From: Bog-473 sp963777485
GTDB lineage: Bacteria > Actinomycetota > Acidimicrobiia > Acidimicrobiales > RAAP-2
Direction of reading: 5' to 3'
Length of the DNA: 64,000 nt
NCBI GenBank assembly: GCA_963777485.1
Contig: CAVZQP010000004.1
Location: forward strand, 580,145-644,144
The notes below the pieces were generated by a model, which saw only the letters and a program-made list of their open reading frames with translations, did no database searches and was not told where the DNA came from. A program made the translations under genes and the position numbers. Positions 52,474-61,495 of the stretch are shown here, in pieces. Numbering within the stretch: the stretch's first letter is position 1; each line of letters opens with the position of its first letter.

Positions 52474-54000
52474 TCAGGCGGCCGGCAGCCCCTCCGTGCG
52501 CAGCAGTTCGTCCTGCGCTTCGGCTTCTCGACCCCGGACGCCCCGCCAGGCGAGGACCGCATAGACGAGGCCACCCACACCCATCCCGAGGAAGATGCTG
52601 AAATCGCCGCCGTAGCCGAAGGAATCGCGCGTATGCGCTGTCACCTCGTTCAGCCATTGTGGGACCTTGAAATAGAACTGGGGGTTCACGTAAAGCCCGG
52701 AGATAGCAGCGAACATCCCGACGATCTGCGCCACCCAGGCAGGCCAGTGGATGCCACCCCTCCGCCAGTACAGGGACCGCCGCCCCGTGTCCTGCAGCGC
52801 GCTCGGCACGTAACGGTATCGACGCAGCACCCAGTCGACGAGGAAGATGGCGCTCCACGGCGCAATCCAAATGATGACGAGGTCGACAAAGTCCGACAGG
52901 TACTGGGTGAACGACGCGCTGAAGATCGCGTACATCGTCACGCCTAAGGCGATGACGCAGTCGATCAGCACAGCCTGATAACGCTTTACGGGTACGCCGA
53001 TCGCCTGCAGTGTCACGCCCGACGAGTACATGTCGAGGCTATTGATGCCGAAGAGCTGGATGATCGCGAACACGAGGAACACGACGACGAACCACGGGGG
53101 TATGACGCTGGTGTGGGCGAATGGCAGCAATCCGCCAGCGCCCGTCCCGATCCTCAGGACAAAGGTTCCGACGACCGCGCCGAGGACCATGATGAGGATC
53201 TCGGGTACGGCGGTGCCGAAGAACACCCAGCCGACGATCGCCTTCTTCGAGGAATTTCTCGCGCAATACCGTGTGTAGTCGTTGCCATTCTCGGTCCAGC
53301 CCAGCCCGCTCAACGCGATCGTGAAGGCGAGCGCCTCCATGAATGCCTGCCAGTCCCCACTCGCTTTGACGACGTGCACGTTCGCGTGGGACACGGAGAA
53401 GCCGAGCAGGACAGCGAAGAGGATCACGAACGGCACGACGAGGAGGCGGAGCGTCTTCACGATGGCCGCGTGTCCGAAGAAGGGCAGGATCCCCTGGATA
53501 AGCACCGCCACGATGACCAGGACCACCTTCGCCGGATCGCCGGGCAAGAACCCGGCCTTGATCATGAGAACCAGACCGGCACCGACGATCAGGATCAGAC
53601 CCTCCACCTCGAAGCCGATTTGCGTGATCCAGTTGAAGAACGAGATGGGCCGCGAGCCGTTGGGACCGAAAGGAGCCCGGTTGATGGCCATGGCTGTCGT
53701 CCCCGCGTTCGGACCTTGCAGCGAGCACAGCCCAAGCAGAAAGAATGACAGGTTGCCCAACACAATGACGATGACAACCTGGGCGAAGGTGAGCCCGAAA
53801 GTCATGAGGATGGCGCCGTAGATGAAGTACTCGATCTGAACGCTCGCGCCGGCCCACATCCCACCCACGTCGATCGGCCTCGCCCACCGCTCGCTCTCGG
53901 GGATGAAGTCGATCCCGTGCTGCTCGACGTGAAACGCCGCTTTGGACTCCGGGTCGTGGATCGTCGCCAGCTCTTCCGCGTAGTCCTCGGTGACCGTCAC
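52474..54000 (-). CDS. NCS1-family purine/cytosine-type permease
   Basis: A 508-residue secondary transporter, 12 predicted membrane segments, of the nucleobase:cation symporter-1 family (cytosine, purines, hydantoins, allantoin, thiamine). Blocks include WAGASVQIEYFIYGAILMTFGLTF (helix 1, substrate-contact region), SLQGPNAGTTAMAINRAPFGPNGSR, and GLGWTENGNDYTRYC in the middle. The GTG at 54000 has GGAGG upstream. It is adjacent to a PRTase and 250 nt downstream of an Lrp-regulated amine operon on the same strand; it may serve either. Confidence 0.88.
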   Translation of the reverse strand: MTVTEDYAEELATIHDPESKAAFHVEQHGIDFIPESERWARPIDVGGMWAGASVQIEYFIYGAILMTFGLTFAQVVIVIVLGNLSFFLLGLCSLQGPNAGTTAMAINRAPFGPNGSRPISFFNWITQIGFEVEGLILIVGAGLVLMIKAGFLPGDPAKVVLVIVAVLIQGILPFFGHAAIVKTLRLLVVPFVILFAVLLGFSVSHANVHVVKASGDWQAFMEALAFTIALSGLGWTENGNDYTRYCARNSSKKAIVGWVFFGTAVPEILIMVLGAVVGTFVLRIGTGAGGLLPFAHTSVIPPWFVVVFLVFAIIQLFGINSLDMYSSGVTLQAIGVPVKRYQAVLIDCVIALGVTMYAIFSASFTQYLSDFVDLVIIWIAPWSAIFLVDWVLRRYRYVPSALQDTGRRSLYWRRGGIHWPAWVAQIVGMFAAISGLYVNPQFYFKVPQWLNEVTAHTRDSFGYGGDFSIFLGMGVGGLVYAVLAWRGVRGREAEAQDELLRTEGLPAA

Positions 54001-54250
54001 ACTCGCTACCTCCCTCGTGCTCGCCTCATCGGAGCATCATGGACGGCCGACAAGGACCGATCGCGGGATCGCACTACCCCCAGTAGCACCCTTGGTCTCA
54101 CATCCACTCGCTCATCCGTTCCATTACGCCAGGTTTCGGTCCGCGTCCCTGAGCGAGCGACCGAAGGTTGACGGCCATAGATTTGGTGCTGGTTGGGTTC
54201 ACGTCAAGCGGTTTGCCTCGCCGAGCGGCGACTCGACGCGGCAGGCTCTC

Positions 54251-54742
54251 TCAGCCTCCGAGCTGGGCGCGCATGAACTCCACCGCTTTGCCCTGCATCT
54301 CGCGGGCCTGATGCTCGATGAAGCGTTCCACGATGGGGCCGGCGCCGAAGATCTTCACCCGGGCATCGAGAGAGAATGTCTCGACGGTGGCACCCTCATC
54401 GAGCGTGAGCGCGATCGCACCATCGATCTGTGTCTTGTCGGCCATCGTCCCAGGCGTCATGGTGAACGTCGAGGTCGATGCGGCGGGATCGAACGTGCTG
54501 ACTTCGGTGGTGACGACCTCCTCGCCGAAGATCTTGCGCACCGGCCCGGGCATGCTCGGCTTCTGCCCGTAACGGAGGGTACGCACCAGCCCGCTGGACA
54601 GGTCGCCTTCCTGGGACAGGACCTCGGCCGATGTCGAGCCGAGCGCCTGAAGGTGCATGCGCACCGTGAAGTCGGGGTCGAAGTAGAGCGCCCAGAATTG
54701 CTCCGGGGTGCAGTCCCAGCCGTAGGTGAGCGAGAGCCTCAT
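54251..54742 (-). CDS. DUF2505 family protein
   Basis: A 163-residue protein of the actinobacterial DUF2505 family, a START/SRPBCC-like fold. The family start RLSLTYGWDCTPEQFWALYFDPDF and repeated beta strands are present. It binds hydrophobic ligands in related folds, but no function is proven. Its ATG overlaps the SnoaL-like stop by 4 nt (ATGA), so it is the last gene of the minus-strand amine operon. Confidence 0.85.
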   Translation of the reverse strand: MRLSLTYGWDCTPEQFWALYFDPDFTVRMHLQALGSTSAEVLSQEGDLSSGLVRTLRYGQKPSMPGPVRKIFGEEVVTTEVSTFDPAASTSTFTMTPGTMADKTQIDGAIALTLDEGATVETFSLDARVKIFGAGPIVERFIEHQAREMQGKAVEFMRAQLGG

Positions 54743-55182
54743 GGTTGCAGCTCGATCAGCATGTGATGCCCCAATTCTCCTGTGAGGTCGATGATTATGT
54801 GCATAGTGGCCACGCGCCAGTGGCCGTCCACCCGTTCATACGTGTGGCGGTAGCGACCGGCGATCACGGGCTGCAGCGCGAGCTCGCCGGGCACCGCCTG
54901 CAGCACGGTGAAGTATGAGCGGCTCGAGGCATGGACCCCGTCGTCGGCGATGTCGACAATGACGTTGGTCATGACGTGCTTGGTGCGCGGCGTTCCGTCG
55001 TCGTAGCGCCGGGTCGTGTTCGTGTAGAGCTTCTCGATGGCGTCTCGACCAGAGATGGCATCGCCGAACCCCTCGAAGGTCAGTGTCGCGTGCTCGAAGA
55101 CCTCGGAGACGCCGGCGAAGTCACCTTCGTCGATCCGCTCGGCGTAGGAGTAGATGAGGTTGGTGACGGCATGGACGGCCAT
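54739..55182 (-). CDS. SnoaL-like (NTF2 superfamily) protein
   Basis: A 147-residue SnoaL_4-like protein. VTNLIYSYAERIDEGDFAGVSEVF is the helix start, ATLTFEGFGDAISGRDAI continues, and YRHTYERVDGHWRVATMHI is the conserved end. The frame is open upstream into the FAD oxidoreductase gene without a stop. However, GAGGAG lies 4 nt before this ATG, and the N-terminus fits the family. It is therefore annotated as a separate gene, with the apparent fusion attributed to a frameshift at about 55280. It overlaps the DUF2505 gene. Confidence 0.75.
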   Translation of the reverse strand: MAVHAVTNLIYSYAERIDEGDFAGVSEVFEHATLTFEGFGDAISGRDAIEKLYTNTTRRYDDGTPRTKHVMTNVIVDIADDGVHASSRSYFTVLQAVPGELALQPVIAGRYRHTYERVDGHWRVATMHIIIDLTGELGHHMLIELQP

Positions 55183-55241
55183 CGACTCCTCGGCAGCAGC
55201 GGTCCTTTGCGCTTCGGGCACGGGCGAGATTGTGGCACCGA

Positions 55242-56667
55242 TCACTGGCCCAGGAGTCGCCCGAGTGCACCGTGCGGTCTTGCTCGGGCGCCCGTTTCGG
55301 GCCTCACTCCGATCGGCCAGCTTCATCGTCCACAGTCCGGCGTTCACCCCCATCCAGCGCAGCGGCTCGGGCTCCCAGCGGGGCGAGCGATGGTTCACCC
55401 AAGGCAGCCCGGTCAGTTCGGAGTCCCTTCCGGTGATCAGGTCGGCCAACGTGCGTCCCGCCAGATTGGACGTCGCCACGCCGTCGCCGACATAGCCGCC
55501 TGCCCACGCAAGACCGCTGGTGCGGTCGTAGCCGACGGAGGAGTGCCAGTCCCGGGGGATGCCGAGTGGCCCACCCCATGCGTGGGAGAACCGGACGCCC
55601 GCGAGGTCCGGGAACAGCTCGACGAGGGTCTCTCGCAACAGGGCGTGAACGGACCGATCCGAGTCGAAGGCGGGTCGGACGGAAGAACCGTAGTGATACG
55701 GGGCTCCGCGTCCGCCGAACGCGAGCCGGTCGTCGGCGGTCCGCTGTCCGTAGATGATCATGTGCCGATGGTCGGCGAAGGTCGGCCGGCCGCTGAGTCC
55801 GGCCGCCTCCCAGAAGTCCCGGCCAAGGGGCTCGGTCGCCACCATCAGCGAGTACACGGGCACGATCTCGCGCTCGCTTCCCGGCAGGGTCGGGGTCCAG
55901 GCCTCGGTGGCTCGCACGACCACGTCGGCGCGGACGGTGCCGCCGCGGGTCAGGACGCACGGCCCGTCCCCTCCGGTGGCGCGGATGTCGAGCACCTCGG
56001 TGTGCTCGTAGAGGCGCACACCATGCCGTTCGACCGCGTCGGCCAGGCCGCGGGCGAGGAGAGCCGGCTGGATCGCCGCACAGTGGGGCGTGAAGGTGGC
56101 GCCGATCGTCCCCGCCGCCCCCACCATCGTCCCGGCCTCCTCCGGGCCGAGCCAGCGGATGTCGTCCTCACCGAACCCGAGCGACCGGGACTCTTCGAGG
56201 GCGGTGAGTGCGCGCTCCTTCTGGGCCTCGCTGCGAACCAGGTCGACGGTGCCACCCTTCTCGAAATGGCAGTCGATGCCCTCGCCGGCGGCGCTGGCGC
56301 CCACGACATCCACCGTCTCGTGCATGGCGCGGCGCATGGCGCGCATGGCGTCGATCCCGTGCCGGCGGGCCAGCGCTCCGTCGGACGCCGCGAACAACGC
56401 CGAACACCATCCACCGTTGCGACCGGAGGCCCCGAATCCGGCAGTCTCTCGTTCGAGCACGACGATACGGAGGTTTGGGTCCGCCAGCGCGAGCGAATGG
56501 GCCGTCCACAATCCGGTAAAGCCGGCACCGACGATGCAGATGTCGACCTGGAGATCCTCGGTGAGAGCGGGACGTACCGGGAGGGGGAGTGGGACGGCCT
56601 GCCACCAGAGGGAGAGCCGTTCGTACTCCGAGGCCGCTCCGGCTCCCGGCGCTACATCCGGCGCCAC
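55242..56667 (-). CDS. FAD-dependent amine oxidoreductase (gamma-glutamylputrescine oxidase-like), apparent +1 frameshift near the 3' end
   Basis: A DAO-family flavoenzyme of about 475 residues. The Rossmann motif is ICIVGAGFTGLWTAHSLA, followed by RIVVLERETAGFGASGRNGGW, typical of putrescine/gamma-glutamylputrescine and related oxidases. WAGGYVGDGVATSNLAGRTLADLI is the FAD-binding C-terminal block. The normal end (ADRSEARNGRPS then about 13 residues) is reached only if one base in 55270-55295 is dropped, giving a TGA at 55242-55244. Otherwise the frame continues into the SnoaL-like gene. The GTG at 56667 overlaps the aminotransferase stop by 16 nt. It likely oxidises an amine, with release of ammonia and hydrogen peroxide. 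Confidence 0.82.
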
Positions 56668-58031
56668 GCCTCTGCGAGCACCTCGCGCAGCGTCGACGCC
56701 ATGAAGTCGATCTCCTCTTGTCCGCAGATGAGCGGGGGCGACAACTGGACGACGGGGTCGCCGCGGTCGTCCGCCCGGCAGATCAGTCCCGCATCGAAGA
56801 GCGCGCCCGAGAGGAAGCCGCGCAGCAGCCGCTCGGACTCCTCGTCGTCGAACGAGAGGCGCGTTTCCCTGTCCTTGACGAGCTCGATCCCGTAGAAGAA
56901 CCCGGCGCCGCGCACGTCGCCGACGATCGGCAGGTCGTAGAGGCTCTCGAGGGCGACGCGGAACGAGTCCTCGGTGGACTGGACGTGATCGAGGATCCGC
57001 TCGCCCTCGAAGACATCGAGGTTGGCCAGCGCGACTGCGCAGCTGACGGGGTGTCCGGCGAACGTGAAACCGTGGAGGAACGACGCACCCGGTTCGAGGA
57101 AGGGCTCCATCAGGCGGTCCGAGGCGATCATCGCCCCGAGCGGCGCGTACCCTGAGGTCAGGCCCTTGGCCACCGTGATGATGTCGGGCTGGTAGCCGTA
57201 GCGGAGCGCACCGAACCAGTGGCCGAGTCTGCCGAAGGCGCAGATCACCTCATCGGATACGAGGAGCACACCGTGGCGGTCGCAGATCTCGCGTACCCGC
57301 TCGAAGTACCCCGGCGGCGGAGGGAAGCACCCGCCGGCGTTCTGGACCGGTTCGAGAAAGACGGCGGCGACGGTGTCGGGACCCTCCCGGACGATGGCGC
57401 GCTCTATCTCGTCGGCCGCCCATTGCCCGAACGCCGCTTCGTCGTCGGCGAAGAGCTCGGCGCGGTAGAAGTTCGTGTTGGGCACCTTGATCGCGCCCGG
57501 GACGAGGGGCTCGAACGGCGTGCGCAAGGTGGGGATGCCCGTGATGGACAACGCTCCCATCGACGTCCCGTGGTAGGCGATGTCGCGGCTGATCACTTTG
57601 GTGCGCTGCGGCTCACCGGTCATCCGGAAGTACTGGCGCGCGAGCTTCCACGCTGACTCGACCGCCTCGGATCCTCCGGACGTGAAGAAGACGCGGTTGA
57701 GGTCGCCCGGCGTCAGGGCGGCGACGCGCTCCGCGAGCTCGACCGCTCTCGGGTGCGCGTACGTCCACAGCGGGAAGTAAGCAAGTGTCTCGGCCTGCTT
57801 GGCGCCCGCCTCGGCCAGCTCGGTCCTGCCGTGCCCGAGTTGGGACGTGAACAGCCCGGCCAGGCCGTCGAGATAGCGCTTTCCGTGCTGGTCCCACACC
57901 CATGCGCCCTCGCCGCGCACGATGACCGGCACCTCGTGGTCGTCGTAGGCCGCCATCCGGCTGAAGTGCATCCAGAGGTGGCGCCGGGCCCGGTCACTCA
58001 GGTCCATGTTCTCGGGACTGGTGGTGCTCAT
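56652..58031 (-). CDS. Class III PLP-dependent aminotransferase (putrescine / beta-alanine:pyruvate type)
   Basis: A 459-residue omega-transaminase. The PLP Lys is in ITVAKGLTSGYAPLGA, the Asp pairing with the pyridine N is in LLVSDEVICAFGRLG, and the phosphate cup is in TSGGSEAVES. The start LSDRARRHLWMHFSRM is typical of diamine/beta-alanine:pyruvate aminotransferases. Nearby alanine dehydrogenase would recycle alanine to pyruvate. It is 25 nt downstream of the Lrp-type gene and overlaps the FAD enzyme start. Confidence 0.92.
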   Translation of the reverse strand: MSTTSPENMDLSDRARRHLWMHFSRMAAYDDHEVPVIVRGEGAWVWDQHGKRYLDGLAGLFTSQLGHGRTELAEAGAKQAETLAYFPLWTYAHPRAVELAERVAALTPGDLNRVFFTSGGSEAVESAWKLARQYFRMTGEPQRTKVISRDIAYHGTSMGALSITGIPTLRTPFEPLVPGAIKVPNTNFYRAELFADDEAAFGQWAADEIERAIVREGPDTVAAVFLEPVQNAGGCFPPPPGYFERVREICDRHGVLLVSDEVICAFGRLGHWFGALRYGYQPDIITVAKGLTSGYAPLGAMIASDRLMEPFLEPGASFLHGFTFAGHPVSCAVALANLDVFEGERILDHVQSTEDSFRVALESLYDLPIVGDVRGAGFFYGIELVKDRETRLSFDDEESERLLRGFLSGALFDAGLICRADDRGDPVVQLSPPLICGQEEIDFMASTLREVLAEAWRRM

Positions 58032-58056
58032 CGATCCTCCGCTCGGGGCAGGCCGC

Positions 58057-58566
58057 TCAGCGGGTGCCCCACGTATAGGTCTGCTTGGCCAGTTTCAGGT
58101 ACAAGAAGGTTTCGGTGGCCCGCACGCCCGGGATACTGCGCACCGAGTCGTTGAGGACCTGGAGGAGACGCTCGTCGTCCTCGCACACGATCTCGACGAG
58201 GAGGTCGAACGACCCGGCGCACATGACCACGTAGTCGACCTCCGACAGTGCGGTGAGCTTCTCGGCGACCCGGCGCACGTCGCCTTCCACGGAGACCCCG
58301 ATCATGGCCTGGCGCGTGAAACCCAGCTGGAGCGGGTCGGTCACGGCGACGATCTGCATGATCCCCGATTCGCGCAGGCGCTGGACCCGGCGCCGCACGG
58401 CGGCCTCAGAGAGGCCCACCGCCTCGGCGATTGCGCCGTAGGGTTGGCGGCCGTCGCGTTGGAGCGCCTCGATGATGGCCCGGTTCGGCCCGTCGAGGAG
58501 CGTGCCGGGCGCGCCTCCGGTGTCGTTCTGTGCGTCCGCTTCCTCGTGCCCGTGGTTCTCGGGCAT
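58057..58566 (-). CDS. Lrp/AsnC family transcriptional regulator
   Basis: A 169-residue feast/famine regulator. The helix-turn-helix is IIEALQRDGRQPYGAIAEAVGLSEAAVRRRVQRL, and the RAM ligand domain follows (FTRQAMIGVSVEGDVRRVAEKLTAL, YVVMCAGSFDLLVEIVCEDDERL). The first 25 residues are a hydrophilic tail. It probably binds the GCAGAATT half-sites at 58596-58614 and beyond, controlling both its own operon and the divergent aldehyde dehydrogenase operon, with an amino acid or amine as ligand. Confidence 0.93.
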   Translation of the reverse strand: MPENHGHEEADAQNDTGGAPGTLLDGPNRAIIEALQRDGRQPYGAIAEAVGLSEAAVRRRVQRLRESGIMQIVAVTDPLQLGFTRQAMIGVSVEGDVRRVAEKLTALSEVDYVVMCAGSFDLLVEIVCEDDERLLQVLNDSVRSIPGVRATETFLYLKLAKQTYTWGTR

Positions 58567-58595
58567 CTCGCACCTCTCTAGCCTCGGGGGCCATA

Positions 58596-58766
58596 AATTC
58601 TGCTGTGCAGAATTGTGTCACCTGCAAAGGCCCAGTCAAGCAGAATTCGTCATGTTGGGCTCTCGATATTGCGAAAACGCTTGTTGGAGGTGGGTCTCCT
58701 GTGATTCTGTAGGTCAGGAGTGGACTCATGTGGCGAAAGGGAGCGGCATGCGGAGATTGCAGAATT
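58596..58766. promoter_or_regulatory. Array of GCAGAATT half-sites (candidate Lrp-type operator region)
   Basis: A perfect palindrome AATTCTGC-TGT-GCAGAATT lies at 58596-58614. A third GCAGAATT is at 58640-58647, 33 nt (about three helical turns) from the second. A fourth exact copy is at 58759-58766 inside the first codons of the aldehyde dehydrogenase gene, and a degenerate one (GATTCTGT) at 58703-58710. Multiple phased half-sites fit the octameric wrapping of Lrp-type regulators. Confidence 0.7.
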
Positions 58767-60175
58767 TCGTCGGGGGCGCCTACCGCGATGCCGAGGACGG
58801 TCCGGTCGCCCCGTTGATCGACCCGTCGACGGGGGAGGCCTTCGCCGACGCGCCGGTCTCGGGGCCGGCGGATGTCGACCGCGCCCTGGCCACGGCGGCC
58901 GAGGCTTTCACATCGTGGCGCCGAACGACACCGTCCGAGCGCAGCCTCGCGTTGATCCGGATAGCCGACGCGCTCGAGGCCCGGGCCGAGGACCTGGTCG
59001 GCGCGGAGTCGGAGAACACGGGGAAGCCCTTCCAACTGACGATGGACGAGGAGATCCCTCCGATGGTCGACCAGATCCGCTTCTTCGCCGGCGCCGCCCG
59101 GCACCTCGAGGGCCTCGCGGCTGCCGAGTACATGGCGGGCCACACCTCGTTCATCCGTCGAGAGCCCATCGGCGTCTGCGGTGCGGTGACTCCGTGGAAC
59201 TACCCGATGATGATGGCGGTCTGGAAGTTCGCCCCTGCGCTCGCCGCAGGCAACACCATGGTGCTCAAGCCGTCGGACACCACGCCCGTGACGGCTTTGC
59301 TGATGGCCGAGATCATGGCCGAGCATCTCCCACCCGGCGTCTTCAATGTGGTGTGCGGCGACCGCGACACCGGCCGAGCGCTCGTCGCGCACGAGACGCC
59401 CGCGATGGTGTCGGTGACCGGTTCGGTGCGTGCCGGCATGGAGGTCGCGGCGGCGGCCGCCCCGACGCTCAAGCGGGTGCACCTCGAGCTCGGTGGCAAG
59501 GCGCCGGTGATCGTCTTCGACGACGCCGACCCTGGCGCGGCGGCCGAAGGGATCGCGGGCGCGGGCTACTTCAACGCGGGACAGGACTGCACCGCGGCGA
59601 CCCGGGTCTTAGCCGGGCCCCGGGTCCACGACGACCTGCTGGCCGCGCTCGTCGAGCAGGCAGAGGGCACGACGGTCGGCGGGAGGGAGAATGCGGAGGC
59701 GGATTACGGGCCCCTGAACAACGCCAACCAGCTCGAGCGGGTGCGCAGCTTCCTCCAGCGCGTCCCAGCGCACGCCTCGGTCGACACCGGCGGCTCATCG
59801 GTCGGCGACCGCGGTTACTGCTTCGCTCCGACGGTCGTGTCGGGCCTCCACCAGGACGACGAGATGATCCAGTCGGAGGTCTTCGGGCCCGTGATCACCG
59901 TGCAGGAGTTCAGCGGCGAGTCCGAGGCGCTCGAGTGGGCCAACGGGGTCGATTACGGCCTCGCCTCGTCGGTTTGGACGCGTGATCACGGACGTGCAAT
60001 GCGGATGGCACGCGACCTCGACTTCGGCTGTGTCTGGATCAACACCCACATCCCCCTCGTGGCCGAGATGCCGCATGGCGGCTTCAAGCGTTCGGGCTAC
60101 GGCAAGGACCTGTCCGCCTATGGGTTCGAGGACTACACGCGCGTGAAGCACGTGATGAGCAACATCGAGGAGTAG
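58748..60175 (+). CDS. Aldehyde dehydrogenase (aminobutyraldehyde / betaine-aldehyde type)
   Basis: A 475-residue NAD(P)-dependent aldehyde dehydrogenase. The Rossmann loop region is VTGSVRAGMEVAAAA, the general-base Glu is in LELGGKAP, and the catalytic Cys in YFNAGQDCTAATR. GYGKDLSAYGFEDYTRVKHVM is the C-terminal end typical of gamma-aminobutyraldehyde and betaine-aldehyde dehydrogenases. The ATG has AAAGGGAG upstream. It diverges from the Lrp gene and precedes alanine dehydrogenase by 2 nt. It would oxidise the aldehyde produced by the aminotransferase or FAD oxidase. Confidence 0.92.
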   Translation: MRRLQNFVGGAYRDAEDGPVAPLIDPSTGEAFADAPVSGPADVDRALATAAEAFTSWRRTTPSERSLALIRIADALEARAEDLVGAESENTGKPFQLTMDEEIPPMVDQIRFFAGAARHLEGLAAAEYMAGHTSFIRREPIGVCGAVTPWNYPMMMAVWKFAPALAAGNTMVLKPSDTTPVTALLMAEIMAEHLPPGVFNVVCGDRDTGRALVAHETPAMVSVTGSVRAGMEVAAAAAPTLKRVHLELGGKAPVIVFDDADPGAAAEGIAGAGYFNAGQDCTAATRVLAGPRVHDDLLAALVEQAEGTTVGGRENAEADYGPLNNANQLERVRSFLQRVPAHASVDTGGSSVGDRGYCFAPTVVSGLHQDDEMIQSEVFGPVITVQEFSGESEALEWANGVDYGLASSVWTRDHGRAMRMARDLDFGCVWINTHIPLVAEMPHGGFKRSGYGKDLSAYGFEDYTRVKHVMSNIEE

Positions 60176-60177
60176 CC

Positions 60178-61299
60178 ATGATCATCGGCGTCCCGTCGGA
60201 AGTGAAGGAAGACGAGTACCGGGTAGCCGTCACGCCCGCCGGGGTACGGGAGCTGACATCGGCCGGCCACACCGTCCTCGTCCAGAAGGGCGCGGGCGAC
60301 GGCTCCTCCATGCTGGACAGCGAGTTCGTCCGAACGGGCGCCGCGATCGTGGCAGACGCCGACGAGCTGTGGGGCGCGGCCGACCTCGTCTGCAAGGTCA
60401 AGGAACCGCTCCCCGAGGAGTACCACCGCCTCGGCCTCCGTCCCAACCAGACGCTCTTCACGTATCTGCACCTCGCCGCCTCCCAGGAGTGCACGGCGGC
60501 CCTGCTCACAGCGGGCAACGTCGCCATCGCCTACGAAACGGTGCGTCTGCCCGACAACACGCTGCCCCTACTCGCTCCGATGAGCGAGGTTGCGGGCCGC
60601 ATGGCCCCGCTGATGGGTGCCCACCACCTGATGCGCCCCGGTGGGGGGAGAGGCGTACTGGTCACCGGTGTGCCGGGCGTCCGCTGCGCACGAGTGGTCA
60701 TCCTCGGCGGCGGGGTCGCCGGGTTCGCCGCCGCGACCATCGCGGTCGGGATGCACTCAGAGGTCTTCATCGTCGACAAGAACCTCGACAAACTGCGGGA
60801 GGTGGACCACCACTTCCGCGGCGAGCTCGAGACCATTGCCTCGTCCGAGCACGCGATCGAGGAGGTGTGCCTCGACGCCGACATCGTCATCGGGGCCGTC
60901 CTCGTCGTCGGCGCACGGGCGCCGCGACTCGTCTCCGACAAGCTGGTTGCACAGATGCGGCCGGGCTCCGTTCTCGTCGACATCGCAGTGGACCAGGGTG
61001 GCTGCTTCGAGTCGACACACCCCACGACCCACTCGAACCCTGTCTACGAGTCCCATGGGTCGATCTTCTACTGCGTCTCCAACATGCCGGGGGCCGTCCC
61101 GCACACATCCACGCACGCGTTGGCCAACGCCACCCTTCCGTACACGATGGCCATCGCCGACCAAGGGTGGCAGCGGGCCGTCCGTTCAAACGAAGCGCTC
61201 GCCGAAGGCGTCAACGTCGCCAACGGCCGGGTTATCTACAAGCCCGTCGCCGATGCGCTCGGCCTGGAGTTCACGCCGCTGGCGTCGCTCGTCGACTGA
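60178..61299 (+). CDS. ald: Alanine dehydrogenase
   Basis: A 373-residue NAD-dependent enzyme converting alanine to pyruvate and ammonia. The start IIGVPSEVKEDEYRVAVTP carries the substrate-binding Arg; Lys is in DLVCKVKEPLPEEY, His in TYLHLAAS and Asp in VDIAVDQGGCFE. The NAD loop is VVILGGGVAGFAA. It follows the aldehyde dehydrogenase stop by 2 nt, so both share one transcript under Lrp-type control. In this locus it would regenerate pyruvate for the aminotransferase. Confidence 0.95.
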   Translation: MIIGVPSEVKEDEYRVAVTPAGVRELTSAGHTVLVQKGAGDGSSMLDSEFVRTGAAIVADADELWGAADLVCKVKEPLPEEYHRLGLRPNQTLFTYLHLAASQECTAALLTAGNVAIAYETVRLPDNTLPLLAPMSEVAGRMAPLMGAHHLMRPGGGRGVLVTGVPGVRCARVVILGGGVAGFAAATIAVGMHSEVFIVDKNLDKLREVDHHFRGELETIASSEHAIEEVCLDADIVIGAVLVVGARAPRLVSDKLVAQMRPGSVLVDIAVDQGGCFESTHPTTHSNPVYESHGSIFYCVSNMPGAVPHTSTHALANATLPYTMAIADQGWQRAVRSNEALAEGVNVANGRVIYKPVADALGLEFTPLASLVD

Positions 61300-61495
61300 G
61301 CTCGGCCCCGGGGGTCAGCGCCTGCTCTTTAGGCGTCTCGCTTCGGGCCGCGGCCGCCACTCGAAGAACCTGCGTAGGCACCGAATCGGTCACCGGGTGC
61401 CCCGAGCTGCGGGCCTACCGTCAGCACCAACGCCGGGAGATCCGGCGGGTCCTGAGATCCGACTCCGGCCGGCGAGAGGGGGCAGACTGTCGACG

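Noticed and set aside
54001..54250. A hidden gene between the permease and DUF2505
   Set aside because: Frames here are short, without a ribosome site or family motif; the stretch is best read as the permease promoter region.
54739..56667. A true fusion of the FAD oxidoreductase with the SnoaL-like domain
   Set aside because: A normal oxidase C-terminus and TGA appear in the next frame, and the SnoaL-like gene has its own GAGGAG site and ATG; a one-base insertion explains the open frame better, though it is not excluded.
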